A DNA stretch of 64,000 bases from Sva-07 sp963829585 (GTDB taxonomy: Bacteria > Actinomycetota > Acidimicrobiia > Acidimicrobiales > Ilumatobacteraceae), in NCBI GenBank assembly GCA_963829585.1, contig CAWHJD010000005.1:186001-250000 (forward strand). Direction: 5' to 3'. The position numbers and the translations under genes were made by a program. A model generated the notes under the pieces. It was not told the DNA's origin, searched no databases, and was given only the letters and a program-made list of their open reading frames with translations. Shown here one piece after another: positions 9,727 through 17,931 of this stretch. Position 1 is the stretch's first letter. Every line of letters starts with the position of its first letter.

Positions 9727-10932
9727 TCAGAGGTTCGGTGGGAGCAGGCGGTTGACGTTCTGGAAGAAGAAGTACAGCACGATCACGAACGGCACGATCC
9801 CGACCGTCAGGCCCACCCAGTCACGCTTGGCCTTCTTGCTGACGAGATACGACAGCACCCCGACCGCAGCCAGCAGGAGTCCCCACAGGGCGACCTGTCC
9901 GTTGGCGTTCGGGTCGCTGAACCACCCGTCGTCGAACGCGTCGGCGATCCCGGTGTTCACGGCGTCGGACCCGACGTCGGCGGCGGCGGGCGGATCGTCG
10001 CTGCCCTCGGCAGGAGCGGGTTCGGAGGTCGCTGTGGAGTCGGTCGGCACGGAGTCGACCACCGTGTTCGTCGGATCGATCTCGTCGCCGGCCTCGTCGA
10101 TCGGGCGGCCGTAGTTGATCACCGGTTCACCGGCGGGGCCCGACGACGCAGCAGTGTCCAGCTCGCTCGTGATGACGATCCGTTCACGAGCGGTCCACTT
10201 GGGATGGCAGGAGGTGAGGGTCAGCGTGGCGATGGTGGGATCGACGGTGGCGACGACCTGGTAGTCGCTCGGCGACACGATCTGCTGTCCCGTCACCAGG
10301 TACACGAAACGGCCGTCGACCGTGGTCACGATGATCTCGTCGCCGACCTCGAGCTTGTCGATGTCGAAGAACGGCTGACCGTAGGTGGTTCGGTGCCCGG
10401 CGATGGCTGCATTGCCGAGCTGGCCGGGCATCGGCGTCTCCGGGTAGTGGCCCGGGCCCTTCTTGAGGTCCGATTTCTCGACCCCCGCGACCACGATGTT
10501 GTCGACGCCGATGGTCGGCATCTCGATGCGAGCGATGGGATCGCCCTCCTCGACCACCGGTTGGTCGATCTGCGGCTGGGTCGGCACCGTGTCGGGTGTC
10601 GTGACGTCGGGCACGGTGACCGGTGCAGAGACCTCGGGCACCGTGTCCGGCGCGGAGCCGACGGGTGCGGTGTCGACGACGATCGGTGCATCGGTGGTCG
10701 TCGTGCCGGCGAGGAGGTCCTCGAACTCGTTCTCGAGTGCGTCCTGCGCCCGTGCGGTCTCGATCCCCGTGCCCCACAGCTGGTACGCGACGAACCCGAA
10801 CATGAGCAGGCCGATCGCGATCAGCGTCTTGCCGAGCCCGCCGACCCACCACCGCCAGTCGTGCGGGGGCGGGGGACGGTCGAACTTGCGGACGCGTCCC
10901 GGTTCAGCAGTTGGCTCCGCGACGTCCGACAC
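9727..10932 (-). CDS. Sortase (class E-like) with a C-terminal two-helix membrane extension
   Basis: About 401 residues if GTG 10932 is used; GTG 10965 is also in frame. A cytoplasmic N-terminus and one membrane helix (about residues 36-53) lead into a Thr/Pro-rich linker with DTVP-type repeats and then the sortase domain. The catalytic triad is visible: His in AGHRTTYG (about 180), Cys in TLTSCHPK (about 242), Arg in WTARERIVI. Sortases cleave sorting signals and attach proteins outside the membrane. The last 130 residues add an acidic Ser/Thr/Pro-rich stretch and two further hydrophobic segments, which ordinary sortases lack. It is divergent from ccmA, 84 bases away. No LPXTG substrate gene is in the window. 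Confidence 0.85.
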   Translation of the reverse strand: MSDVAEPTAEPGRVRKFDRPPPPHDWRWWVGGLGKTLIAIGLLMFGFVAYQLWGTGIETARAQDALENEFEDLLAGTTTTDAPIVVDTAPVGSAPDTVPEVSAPVTVPDVTTPDTVPTQPQIDQPVVEEGDPIARIEMPTIGVDNIVVAGVEKSDLKKGPGHYPETPMPGQLGNAAIAGHRTTYGQPFFDIDKLEVGDEIIVTTVDGRFVYLVTGQQIVSPSDYQVVATVDPTIATLTLTSCHPKWTARERIVITSELDTAASSGPAGEPVINYGRPIDEAGDEIDPTNTVVDSVPTDSTATSEPAPAEGSDDPPAAADVGSDAVNTGIADAFDDGWFSDPNANGQVALWGLLLAAVGVLSYLVSKKAKRDWVGLTVGIVPFVIVLYFFFQNVNRLLPPNL

Positions 10933-11016
10933 GTCCGTCGAAGCTAGCTGGCACTCTTGCGGCACTCGTCGCGACGCGATCGCGGTTGTCGAAGTCTTTC
11001 TCCCTAGCGTGGCGGC

Positions 11017-11685
11017 ATGTCCGCGCCCGTGGTCGAACTCACCGAGGCTGTCGCGGTCCTCGGATCGTTCCCTGCGCTGGCCGGTGCCTCGATCACGATC
11101 GACGAGGGCGACATCGTCCTGCTGCGTGGGCCCAACGGCGCCGGCAAGACGACGTTGCTGCGGCTGTGTGCCGGTCTGGTCCCGATGGTGCGCGGAACCG
11201 GTCGCATCCTCGGGTTCGATCTCGTCACCCAGCGTGAGGACGTTCGTCGACACGTCGGCCTCCTCGGGCACCAGAACGGGCTCTACCTCGACCTCACCGT
11301 CGGCGAGAACATCCGCTTCTGGGGCGCCACGGTCGGTGCGAGCGATGCCGAGACCCGCGCCGCGATGGAGCGGCTGGGGGTCGGTCGACGCCTCGTCGAC
11401 ATCCCCGTCCGCAAACTCTCGGCGGGTCAGAAACGCCGGACGGCACTCGCATGTCTCGTGGCTCGTCGGGCGCAACTGTGGCTGCTGGACGAGCCGCATG
11501 CCGGTCTCGATGCCGCCGCCCGCGACGAACTCGACTCCACGCTGCGTCAGGCCGCCGAGGCGGGGGCGACGATCGTCGTGGCGAGCCACGAACTCGAACG
11601 GGCCGGCTCGCTCGCCACCCGTACGGTCGACGTCGTGGCCGGCCGCATCCACGAGACGCACCGGGCACCGGAGGATCCGTCGTGA
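11017..11685 (+). CDS. ccmA: Haem exporter ABC ATP-binding protein CcmA
   Basis: A 222-residue ABC ATPase with Walker A GPNGAGKTTLL (about residue 37), signature LSAGQKRR, and Walker B LWLLDEPHAGLD. CcmA is the ATPase of the CcmABCD complex, which drives release of haem-charged CcmE in System I cytochrome c maturation. The assignment rests mainly on its place as the first gene of an unbroken ccm operon; its stop overlaps the ccmB start by GTGA. The upstream 84-bp gap with the divergent sortase must hold the operon promoter, though I see no convincing -35/-10 pair. Confidence 0.9.
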   Translation: MSAPVVELTEAVAVLGSFPALAGASITIDEGDIVLLRGPNGAGKTTLLRLCAGLVPMVRGTGRILGFDLVTQREDVRRHVGLLGHQNGLYLDLTVGENIRFWGATVGASDAETRAAMERLGVGRRLVDIPVRKLSAGQKRRTALACLVARRAQLWLLDEPHAGLDAAARDELDSTLRQAAEAGATIVVASHELERAGSLATRTVDVVAGRIHETHRAPEDPS

Positions 11686-12365
11686 GCGTCTGGCGCATCG
11701 CCCGTCTGGTGGCGCGCAAGGACCTGCGGATCGAGTGGCACAGCCGTGTCCTGACCAATCAGGTGCTGCCGTTCGCCGGGGTGACGATGGTGATCTTCGC
11801 GTTCGCCCTCGACTCCGATGCGATCCTCGAACGAGTGGCACCCGGCCTCGTGTGGCTGGCGACGATGTTCAGCATGCTCGTGCTCGTCCAGCGCACGTTC
11901 GCCGTCGAGACCGACGACGGGGCCCTCGACGCCTTACGAGTCGCCGGCATCGACCCGCGCGCGATCTTCCTGGGGAAGGCCGGCGGGCTGGCCGTGCAAC
12001 TGCTCGTGCTCGAGGTCGTGCTGCTGTTCGCGGCGGTCGTCCTCTACCGCCAGACGGTGCCGCTCGGGGGTCTTGTGCTTCTCGTCACCACTTTGATCTC
12101 CGCGACGTGCGGCCTCGCCGCGGTCGGTACCCTGTACGGAGGCCTTGCCGCAGGGTTCAGGGGCCGCGAGACGTTGCTCCCGCTGCTCACGCTCCCAGCG
12201 GTGGCGCCCGTCCTGATCGGAGCAACACGAGCGGTCGAAGCAGCGCTCGGCACCGCAGGCGCAGTGGTGTCGGACGGTTGGCCCTGGGTGGGCCTGCTGG
12301 TCGTCTTCGCCGTCGCCTTCGGGGTCGGCGGATCGTTGGCGTTCGGTCCGCTGATCGACGAATGA
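11682..12365 (+). CDS. ccmB: Haem exporter membrane protein CcmB
   Basis: A 227-residue membrane protein starting at GTG inside the ccmA stop. It has an N-terminal RKDLRIEW segment typical of CcmB and about six hydrophobic helices. The conserved core RTFAVETDDGALDALRVAG, followed by GKA, is characteristic of CcmB. It forms the membrane part of the CcmABC complex with CcmA and CcmC. A run of short GATCGAATGAC repeats follows its stop before ccmC. Confidence 0.9.
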   Translation: MSVWRIARLVARKDLRIEWHSRVLTNQVLPFAGVTMVIFAFALDSDAILERVAPGLVWLATMFSMLVLVQRTFAVETDDGALDALRVAGIDPRAIFLGKAGGLAVQLLVLEVVLLFAAVVLYRQTVPLGGLVLLVTTLISATCGLAAVGTLYGGLAAGFRGRETLLPLLTLPAVAPVLIGATRAVEAALGTAGAVVSDGWPWVGLLVVFAVAFGVGGSLAFGPLIDE

Positions 12366-12430
12366 CAGATCGAATGACCTGATCGAATGACCCAGATCGA
12401 AGACCGACACGGCAGGGATCGACGAATGAC
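12353..12430 (+). repeat. Short direct repeats between ccmB and ccmC
   Basis: GATCGACGAATGAC occurs at 12353-12366 (overlapping the ccmB stop) and again at 12417-12430. Between them the variant GATCGAATGAC appears at 12368-12378 and 12381-12391. The pattern looks like a local slippage duplication of the ccmB 3' end, and no function is evident. Confidence 0.6.
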
Positions 12431-12439
12431 GGAACGGAC

Positions 12440-13264
12440 ATGACGACGACCGAATCCAAGCCGACGAGTGTCGGCACCTCGACAGCCACGGGAACCGGCA
12501 GCCGCGGCACCCGGATCGTCGGAATCGGCGCCATCATCGCCATGGGCTGGCTCGTCGCGTTCGGCTTGGGCTTCTCGCCGGAGGATCGTGACCAGGGCGA
12601 GGCAGTCCGTCTGCTGTACGTGCACGTTCCGACGATCTGGGTCGCGTACCTGGCGTTCATCGTGACGGCGGTCGCTTCGGCGACCTATCTGTTGTCGAAG
12701 AAGAAGGCGCTCGGCTGGGATCGTCTCGCCGGCGCCAGCGCCGAGCTCGGTACGGTCTTCGTGGCGGTGACGCTCGTGATCGGCGCACTGTGGGGGCGGC
12801 TCACCTGGGGCGTGTTCTGGCAGTGGGACGCCCGCCTGACGACCACGGCGCTGCTCTTCGTGACGTACGTCGGCTACCTCGCCGTGCGCGGCCTGGAAGG
12901 GAGCCACGAGCAACGCGCGCGTCGGAGCGCGGTGGTGGGACTGCTGGCAGTACTGCTGCTCCCGCTCGTGCACTTCAGCGTGGTGCTCTGGCGGAGCCTC
13001 CACCAGACCGCGACCATCAACGACGGCGATGCCGACGTCAAGATGGACGGACTGATGCTCTTCAGTCTCTTCGTCGGAGTCGTCGCGTTCACGTTGTTCT
13101 ACGTCTGGTACGTCATGCACCGCACCCGCGTGATGGCCATGGACGACATCTTGGACGACCACGGTCTCGACGTCGCTCTGGCTGCCCGACGTGCGGAGGC
13201 CGACGAAGGCCGGTCCGGCGGCTCGCTCTCCGACACAGCCGGCGCGGATGAGGGAGACATCTGA
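12440..13264 (+). CDS. ccmC: Haem-handling membrane protein CcmC
   Basis: A 274-residue polytopic membrane protein. It holds the tryptophan-rich WWD-type segment WGRLTWGVFWQWDARLT (about residues 118-134) and flanking histidines in YVHVP (62) and in VHFSVVLWRSLHQ. In System I these bind haem and pass it to CcmE. The N-terminal 25 residues are Thr/Ser-rich and longer than usual. The stop overlaps the ATG of the tiny ccmD gene by TGATG, so the genes are translationally coupled. Confidence 0.93.
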   Translation: MTTTESKPTSVGTSTATGTGSRGTRIVGIGAIIAMGWLVAFGLGFSPEDRDQGEAVRLLYVHVPTIWVAYLAFIVTAVASATYLLSKKKALGWDRLAGASAELGTVFVAVTLVIGALWGRLTWGVFWQWDARLTTTALLFVTYVGYLAVRGLEGSHEQRARRSAVVGLLAVLLLPLVHFSVVLWRSLHQTATINDGDADVKMDGLMLFSLFVGVVAFTLFYVWYVMHRTRVMAMDDILDDHGLDVALAARRAEADEGRSGGSLSDTAGADEGDI

Positions 13265-13398
13265 TGGAAGACGCGGGATTCATCCTCGGTGGCTACGCGC
13301 TCACCTTCGCCGTGGTCGGGCTGATGGCCTGGCGCGTGGTGCGCGCCGGTCGACGACTCGCCCAGCGGGTGCCGGACGAGGAGAAATACTGGCTCTGA
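13264..13398 (+). CDS. ccmD: CcmD-like small membrane protein
   Basis: A 44-residue product from an ATG overlapping the ccmC stop: MEDAGFILGGYALTF, a single hydrophobic helix, then a basic patch (RAGRRLAQR) and the tail PDEEKYWL. Size, one membrane span, basic cytoplasmic tail and position between ccmC and ccmE all fit CcmD, which stabilises CcmABC and the release of holo-CcmE. Sequence conservation in this family is weak, so the call is mainly positional. Confidence 0.8.
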   Translation: MEDAGFILGGYALTFAVVGLMAWRVVRAGRRLAQRVPDEEKYWL

Positions 13399-13407
13399 GC
13401 GAGCAGA

Positions 13408-13911
13408 ATGACATCTGACATGACCGACATGGACCTCTCCCCCCGAGCCCCCGTCGATCCCAGCGGATCGAAGCCGAAGGCGAAACGCAAGTGGCTGCCC
13501 ATGCTCGTGCTCGCGCTCGTGGTCGTCGCCGGCGGGGTGATCCTCACGCAGTTCCTGACATCGGCGGTCGACTACTACTGCAACGTCGACGAGGTCGGCA
13601 ACCGAGACGGCTGCGACGAGGGTCGACGCATCCGCCTGCAGGGGACCGTCGACGAAGGCTCGGTCGAGAAGGTCGCCAACACCACGGTGTTCACGATCTC
13701 CTTCAACGGCGAGACGATCCCGGTCGTCTACGACGGCGAGCCGGGTGGCATCTTCAAGGAATGCATTCCGGTCGTCGTGCACGGCGTGATCGAGAACGGT
13801 GAGTTGTCGGGCGACCGCGTCGAGGTCAAGCATTCCGACGAATACGTCGCCGTGAACGACGAGCGGGTGCTCGAGGCCGAGCAGGCCGGCTGCACCACGA
13901 CCACACCGTGA
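13408..13911 (+). CDS. ccmE: Cytochrome c maturation haem chaperone CcmE
   Basis: A 167-residue protein with an N-terminal cytoplasmic tail, one membrane helix (about residues 30-50) and an extracytoplasmic OB-fold domain. The haem-attachment motif HxxxY is seen as KHSDEY (His142, Tyr146), so this is the histidine type of CcmE. An insertion after the membrane helix carries two cysteines (Cys58 and Cys69, in YYCNVDE and RDGCDE), and a third lies at 119; such cysteines are not part of the classical protein. It stands between ccmD and ccmF, sharing bases with the ccmF start. An alternative ATG lies 12 bases downstream of the one chosen. Confidence 0.92.
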   Translation: MTSDMTDMDLSPRAPVDPSGSKPKAKRKWLPMLVLALVVVAGGVILTQFLTSAVDYYCNVDEVGNRDGCDEGRRIRLQGTVDEGSVEKVANTTVFTISFNGETIPVVYDGEPGGIFKECIPVVVHGVIENGELSGDRVEVKHSDEYVAVNDERVLEAEQAGCTTTTP

Positions 13912-15953
13912 TGCTGGTTGCCGCGAGCGTGAACTCGGCGTTGGGCCGGGCGGGACTGCTGCTGATGCTCGCCGCGTGCGTGTTCGGCGCGCTGGCGGTC
14001 CTCTCCGGCATCCGCCGCCGCGACGAGCGCCTGCTCCGGCAGGGCCCGATGTACGCCTTCATCGCGCTCGGCGGGATCGTGCTCGCGGTGATCATGATGC
14101 AGCGCGCGCTGATCACTCGCGACTTCTCGATGGCCTACATCCAGCAGGTCGGATCGGCGGACACGCCGTTGCTCTACAACATCGCCGCGATGTGGTCGGC
14201 CCTCGAGGGGTCGATCCTGCTGTGGGCACTCATGCTCGGCATCTTCACCGCAGCGGTGGCCTGGCGTTTCCGTGACCGCACGAACGACGTCCTCGTGGGG
14301 TGGGCGCTCATCGTGATGTTCGTCGTCTCGGCGTTCTTCGCCATGCTGAGCTTCGGGCCGGCCGACGCGTTCGCGGCCGGTGCAGCGGGCGTCACCAGCG
14401 GCCCGGGACCCAATCCGCTCCTGCAGAACCACATCCTCGTGCTGTTCCACCCGCCGATCCTCTACCTCGGCTACGTCGGATTCACCGTGCCGTTCGCCTT
14501 CGCGATCGCCGCACTGGTCACGGGGCGCCTCGGCGAGGGATGGCTGATGGAGACGCGCCGATGGGCGCTGTTCTCGTGGGCATTCCTGACCATCGGCATC
14601 CTCCTCGGCGGATGGTGGAGCTACGAGGTGCTCGGTTGGTCGGGCGTGTGGGCGTGGGACCCCGTCGAGAACGCCTCGTTCCTGCCGTGGCTCACCGGCA
14701 CGGCCTACATCCATTCGGTGCTCGTCCAGGAGCGTCGCGGCATGCTGCGCGTCTGGAACCTCAGTCTGCTCGTCGCCACGTTCGCGCTCACGATCCTCGG
14801 GACGTTCCTCACGCGCTCGGGCGTGCTCAACTCGGTGCACGCGTTCGGTGACGGCCCCGTCGGCACCTGGCTCCTCGTGTTCTTCGGGCTCGTCGTGGTG
14901 GTGTCGCTCGGCCTCATCGCGTGGCGCGGTGACCGCCTGCGCTCGCCCGGCACCATCGACTCACCGCTCTCGCGCGAGGGGGCGTTCCTCGCCAACAACG
15001 TGCTGTTCACCGTGTGGGCGTTCATCATCCTGCTCGGCACGCTCTTCCCGCTGCTGGTCGAGGCCCTGCAGGACCGCCAGACGCTCGTCGGCGCCCCCTA
15101 CTTCGATCGGCTCTCGCAACCGATCGGCCTCGTGCTGCTGTTCCTGATGGGTGTCGCTCCGGTGCTGCCGTGGCGCAAGGCCTCGACCGAACTGTTGCGC
15201 ACGAGACTGTTCTGGCCGGCGTGGTGCGGCGCGGGTGCACTGATGATCGCCGTGTTCGTCGGCGCCGACGGCTGGGCCCCGCTCGTGGCGTTCGGCCTCG
15301 CCGGATTCGCGGCGGGATCGGCCGGTCGTCAGCTCGTCCTGGCCACCCGGCGTCAGGGCTGGCGGGGCCTCGTCGGTCGTGCGAACGGCGGGATGGTCGT
15401 GCACATCGGTGTGATCGTCATTGCCGTCGCGCTCGCGGCATCGAACAGCTTCACGCACTCCGCGACGCTCGAGCTGACCCAGGGCGATGTGGTCGAGTGG
15501 GGTGGTCACAGCTTCGAGCTCGTCTCGGTCGACGAACGCACGAACGACCGTGAGAGCCGAATTGCCGCCAACGTGATCCTCGACGGCGCCAAGACCTACC
15601 GCCCGGCCATCACGACCTACCTCAACATGGGTGCCGACATCGGTACGCCGTCCGTGCGCACCGGGTTCACCGAGGACGTCTACCTCACGCTCGGCCAGGG
15701 TGCGGCTCCCGGCGACACGGCGGTCACGATACGGGTGTTCATCAAGCCGATGATCCTGTGGCTCTGGCTGGGTGGGGCCATCATGGCCGTCGGCACGCTG
15801 CTCGCCGCCTTCCCCGGCTCGCGTCGTCGCATCGCGATCGACCCCGTGTCGGCGCCGATCTCCGTGGACGGCCCACTGCCCGACGGCGACGGCTCCTCCG
15901 ACGACGACGCCTCCGAGGACGATGTCGACCTGCGAACAGGGGCGCCGGTGTGA
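13911..15953 (+). CDS. ccmF: Cytochrome c haem lyase subunit CcmF
   Basis: A 680-residue membrane protein with more than a dozen hydrophobic segments. The WWD domain is clear (GGWWSYEVLGWSGVWAWDP, then NASFLPWL), as are the histidine-bearing LFHPPILYLGYVG and a C-terminal extracytoplasmic region typical of CcmF/NrfE. CcmF with CcmH joins reduced apocytochrome to haem delivered by CcmE. GTG 13908 is an alternative start three bases upstream. The C-terminus is acidic (DGSSDDDASEDD), and its stop overlaps the ccmG GTG. Confidence 0.94.
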   Translation: MLVAASVNSALGRAGLLLMLAACVFGALAVLSGIRRRDERLLRQGPMYAFIALGGIVLAVIMMQRALITRDFSMAYIQQVGSADTPLLYNIAAMWSALEGSILLWALMLGIFTAAVAWRFRDRTNDVLVGWALIVMFVVSAFFAMLSFGPADAFAAGAAGVTSGPGPNPLLQNHILVLFHPPILYLGYVGFTVPFAFAIAALVTGRLGEGWLMETRRWALFSWAFLTIGILLGGWWSYEVLGWSGVWAWDPVENASFLPWLTGTAYIHSVLVQERRGMLRVWNLSLLVATFALTILGTFLTRSGVLNSVHAFGDGPVGTWLLVFFGLVVVVSLGLIAWRGDRLRSPGTIDSPLSREGAFLANNVLFTVWAFIILLGTLFPLLVEALQDRQTLVGAPYFDRLSQPIGLVLLFLMGVAPVLPWRKASTELLRTRLFWPAWCGAGALMIAVFVGADGWAPLVAFGLAGFAAGSAGRQLVLATRRQGWRGLVGRANGGMVVHIGVIVIAVALAASNSFTHSATLELTQGDVVEWGGHSFELVSVDERTNDRESRIAANVILDGAKTYRPAITTYLNMGADIGTPSVRTGFTEDVYLTLGQGAAPGDTAVTIRVFIKPMILWLWLGGAIMAVGTLLAAFPGSRRRIAIDPVSAPISVDGPLPDGDGSSDDDASEDDVDLRTGAPV

Positions 15954-16558
15954 GCGAGGTCGACGAGATCGCCCCGGCCGAGCAGGTGGCGGCCGACGAA
16001 CGACGTGCGGGCGGGCGACGACGGCTCGCACCGCTCATCGTCGCGCTGATCGCGCTCGTGATGGTGGGCTTGATCGTCGTGCTCGCCGGTGCCGACGCCA
16101 GCCAGCAGGAGTCGGCCGACTCGCCGTTGATCGGCCGACCCGCGCCCGAGGCGACGGGCACACTCGATGACGGCACGTCGTTCGACCTGTCACGCCGCAA
16201 GGGGAGTTGGGTCGTGCTCAACTTCTTCGATCCGACGTGCATCCCGTGCGTCCAGGAGCACCCCGAACTGATCAAGTTCGCCGACGACCAAGCGACCCTC
16301 GGGACCGACGGTGCCGAGTTGTACTCGGTGATCACCCGCGGCGAGCAGGCCGAGATCGACCAGTTCTTCGCCGAGAACGGTGGCGACTGGCCCGCGATCT
16401 ACTCCGAGGCGGACGAGTTCCCCGTGGCATTCGGCGTGTCGCAGGTGCCCGAGACCTGGATCATCGACCCGAGCGGGGTGGTCCAGTTGCGGCTGATCTC
16501 GAAGGTGACGGCCGATCAGCTCAACTCCATCCTCCAGCAGTTCCGTGAGCAGTACTGA
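15950..16558 (+). CDS. ccmG: CcmG/TlpA-type membrane-anchored thiol-disulfide oxidoreductase
   Basis: A 202-residue protein with one N-terminal membrane helix (about 27-47) and a thioredoxin-like domain outside the membrane. The active site is FDPTCIPC (Cys97, Cys100), and the cis-proline segment is SQVPETWIID. It should keep the apocytochrome CXXCH thiols reduced for CcmF/H. The GTG start overlaps the ccmF stop by GTGA, and the stop overlaps the ccmH ATG. The position inside the operon makes CcmG more likely than a general TlpA/ResA role. Confidence 0.9.
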   Translation: MSEVDEIAPAEQVAADERRAGGRRRLAPLIVALIALVMVGLIVVLAGADASQQESADSPLIGRPAPEATGTLDDGTSFDLSRRKGSWVVLNFFDPTCIPCVQEHPELIKFADDQATLGTDGAELYSVITRGEQAEIDQFFAENGGDWPAIYSEADEFPVAFGVSQVPETWIIDPSGVVQLRLISKVTADQLNSILQQFREQY

Positions 16559-17068
16559 TGGCGAGCGAATTGAACTCCAAGCTCAAGCGCTGGCCGGGTT
16601 GGGTGCTGTTGATCCTCGTGATCGCCGGCTTCCTCGCGGTCGGTGCGACGCGTTCCACCGGGCCCCGAGAGCCAGGAGGATCGCGTCGACGCGATCGCTC
16701 GTCGCGTGGCGTGCCCGATCTGCGACGGCGAGAGTGTCTTCGAGTCGCAGAACAACGCGTCGCAGGCGATCCGCAACCAGGTGCAGCAGCTCGTCGCCGA
16801 CAACGATCTGAGCGACACCGAGATCATCGCCTTCATCGAGACGCGCTATGGCGCCCAGGTCCTGCTCGTGCCCAAGGCGAGCGGCTTCGACGCGCTCGTG
16901 TGGGTGCTCCCGGCGGTCGCCTTCGCGTGTGGCGCGGCCGCCCTCGTGGTGGTGTTCCGGCGGTGGAAACGCGAAGCGGGTGACATGCGCGAGCCGACCG
17001 ACGACGACCGAGCGCTCGTCGAGGCAGCGTTGCTCGCCGACCTCGACGACCAGGACACGGGAAAGTGA
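16558..17068 (+). CDS. ccmH: Cytochrome c maturation protein CcmH (CcmL type), frameshifted near 16665
   Basis: The first frame gives MASELNSKL and a membrane helix (GWVLLILVIAGFLAV). After GATRSTGP the sense continues in the next frame with ESQEDRVDAIARRVACPIC, the conserved CcmH redox motif (CPIC here, LRCPxCQ in the classical protein), and then QNNASQAIRNQVQQLV. A second hydrophobic segment and an acidic tail follow, giving about 170 residues. The break lies in GGGCCCC (16660-16666), where one surplus C accounts for it. The intact protein would present the apocytochrome to CcmF. The TPR gene follows 13 bases later. Confidence 0.85.
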
Positions 17069-17081
17069 CGGACACCGGGCG

Positions 17082-17843
17082 ATGACGGCGAGTGGCCGAC
17101 GTCTGGACCGGCTGGCCGAGCTGGAGGAGGAGCGCCGGTATCTCCTGCGCTCACTGGTCGATCTCGACAAGGAATACGCCGCGGGCGACGTCGACGATCT
17201 CGACTACCAGACCCTGAAGGACGGCTACACGGTCCGCGCGTCCGACGTGCTGCGGGAGATCGAGCTGGGTCGCGGTGAACTCCCGCAACGGCCGCCTCGA
17301 CGGTGGAGCCGGGTCATCGCCGTCACCGCCGCCGTGGTCGTCGGGTCGGTGGCCATCGGGTTCATCCTCGCCGGCGCGTGGGGAGAACGATCGTCGGGCC
17401 AGGAGATCACGGGCCTGACACCGGGCGACGAATCGCGGATCGTGCTCACCAACGCACGCGACGCGATGGGCCAGGGCGACTTCCAGCTCGCCAACTCGCT
17501 GTTCGGTCGCGTGATCGAGATGGAGCGCGACCGGGGACGCGACAACGCCGAGGCGTTGGCCTACTTCGGGTGGACGCTGGCGCTGCTCACCAGGCAGAAC
17601 CCCGACCAGCCCAACGGCGAGGAGCGGCTCGATGCCGCCCGGCTGGCGCTCGGGCAGGCCGCCGAGATGGAACCCGACTATGCCGACCCGCAGTGCTTCC
17701 TGGCGATCATCGAGTTCCAGTTCCGCGGCGACGCCGAGGCCGCACTGCCGCACATCGAGAAGTGCGAGGCGAGCAACCCGCCTGCGGAGGTCGGCGCACT
17801 CGTGCAGAACTTCGCCGACGAGATCCGCGCCGCCGGCAACTGA
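17082..17843 (+). CDS. CcmI-like membrane-anchored TPR protein
   Basis: A 253-residue protein. The N-terminus is a short coiled coil (RLDRLAELEEERRYLLRSL) resembling the CcmI N-terminal region, followed by one membrane helix (about 78-98) and TPR-like helices in which NAEALAYFGWTLALL and LALGQAAEMEPDYADP are the clearest repeats. As the last gene of the ccm operon it probably plays the CcmI role, holding apocytochromes for haem attachment. It is shorter than proteobacterial CcmI, and I assign the role by position and architecture. Confidence 0.75.
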   Translation: MTASGRRLDRLAELEEERRYLLRSLVDLDKEYAAGDVDDLDYQTLKDGYTVRASDVLREIELGRGELPQRPPRRWSRVIAVTAAVVVGSVAIGFILAGAWGERSSGQEITGLTPGDESRIVLTNARDAMGQGDFQLANSLFGRVIEMERDRGRDNAEALAYFGWTLALLTRQNPDQPNGEERLDAARLALGQAAEMEPDYADPQCFLAIIEFQFRGDAEAALPHIEKCEASNPPAEVGALVQNFADEIRAAGN

Positions 17844-17846
17844 CCG

Positions 17847-17914
17847 CCGGTCTTTCCGGACCCGACCCCGACAGACCGGCCCGGTCTTTCCGGACCCGAC
17901 CCCGACAGACCGGC
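17847..17914. repeat. Perfect 34-bp tandem repeat with internal dyad
   Basis: Two identical 34-bp units (17847-17880 and 17881-17914) fill the space between the TPR gene and the converging phosphatase gene. Each unit begins CCGGTCT and contains AGACCGG, so each can fold into a stem. Transcription termination from both sides is the simplest reading. Confidence 0.7.
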
Positions 17915-17931
17915 CCGACAGCAGGGCGGTC

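Noticed and set aside
9736..11841. Very long minus-strand open frame spanning the sortase and continuing through ccmA and into ccmB
   Set aside because: Only the sortase part has family motifs. The rest lies antisense to ccmA/ccmB and has the amino-acid composition of a GC-rich shadow frame.
12353..12430. Possible CRISPR-like array of GATCGAATGAC units
   Set aside because: Units are 11-14 bp with almost no spacers and partly coding. No cas genes are present. It fits local slippage duplication.
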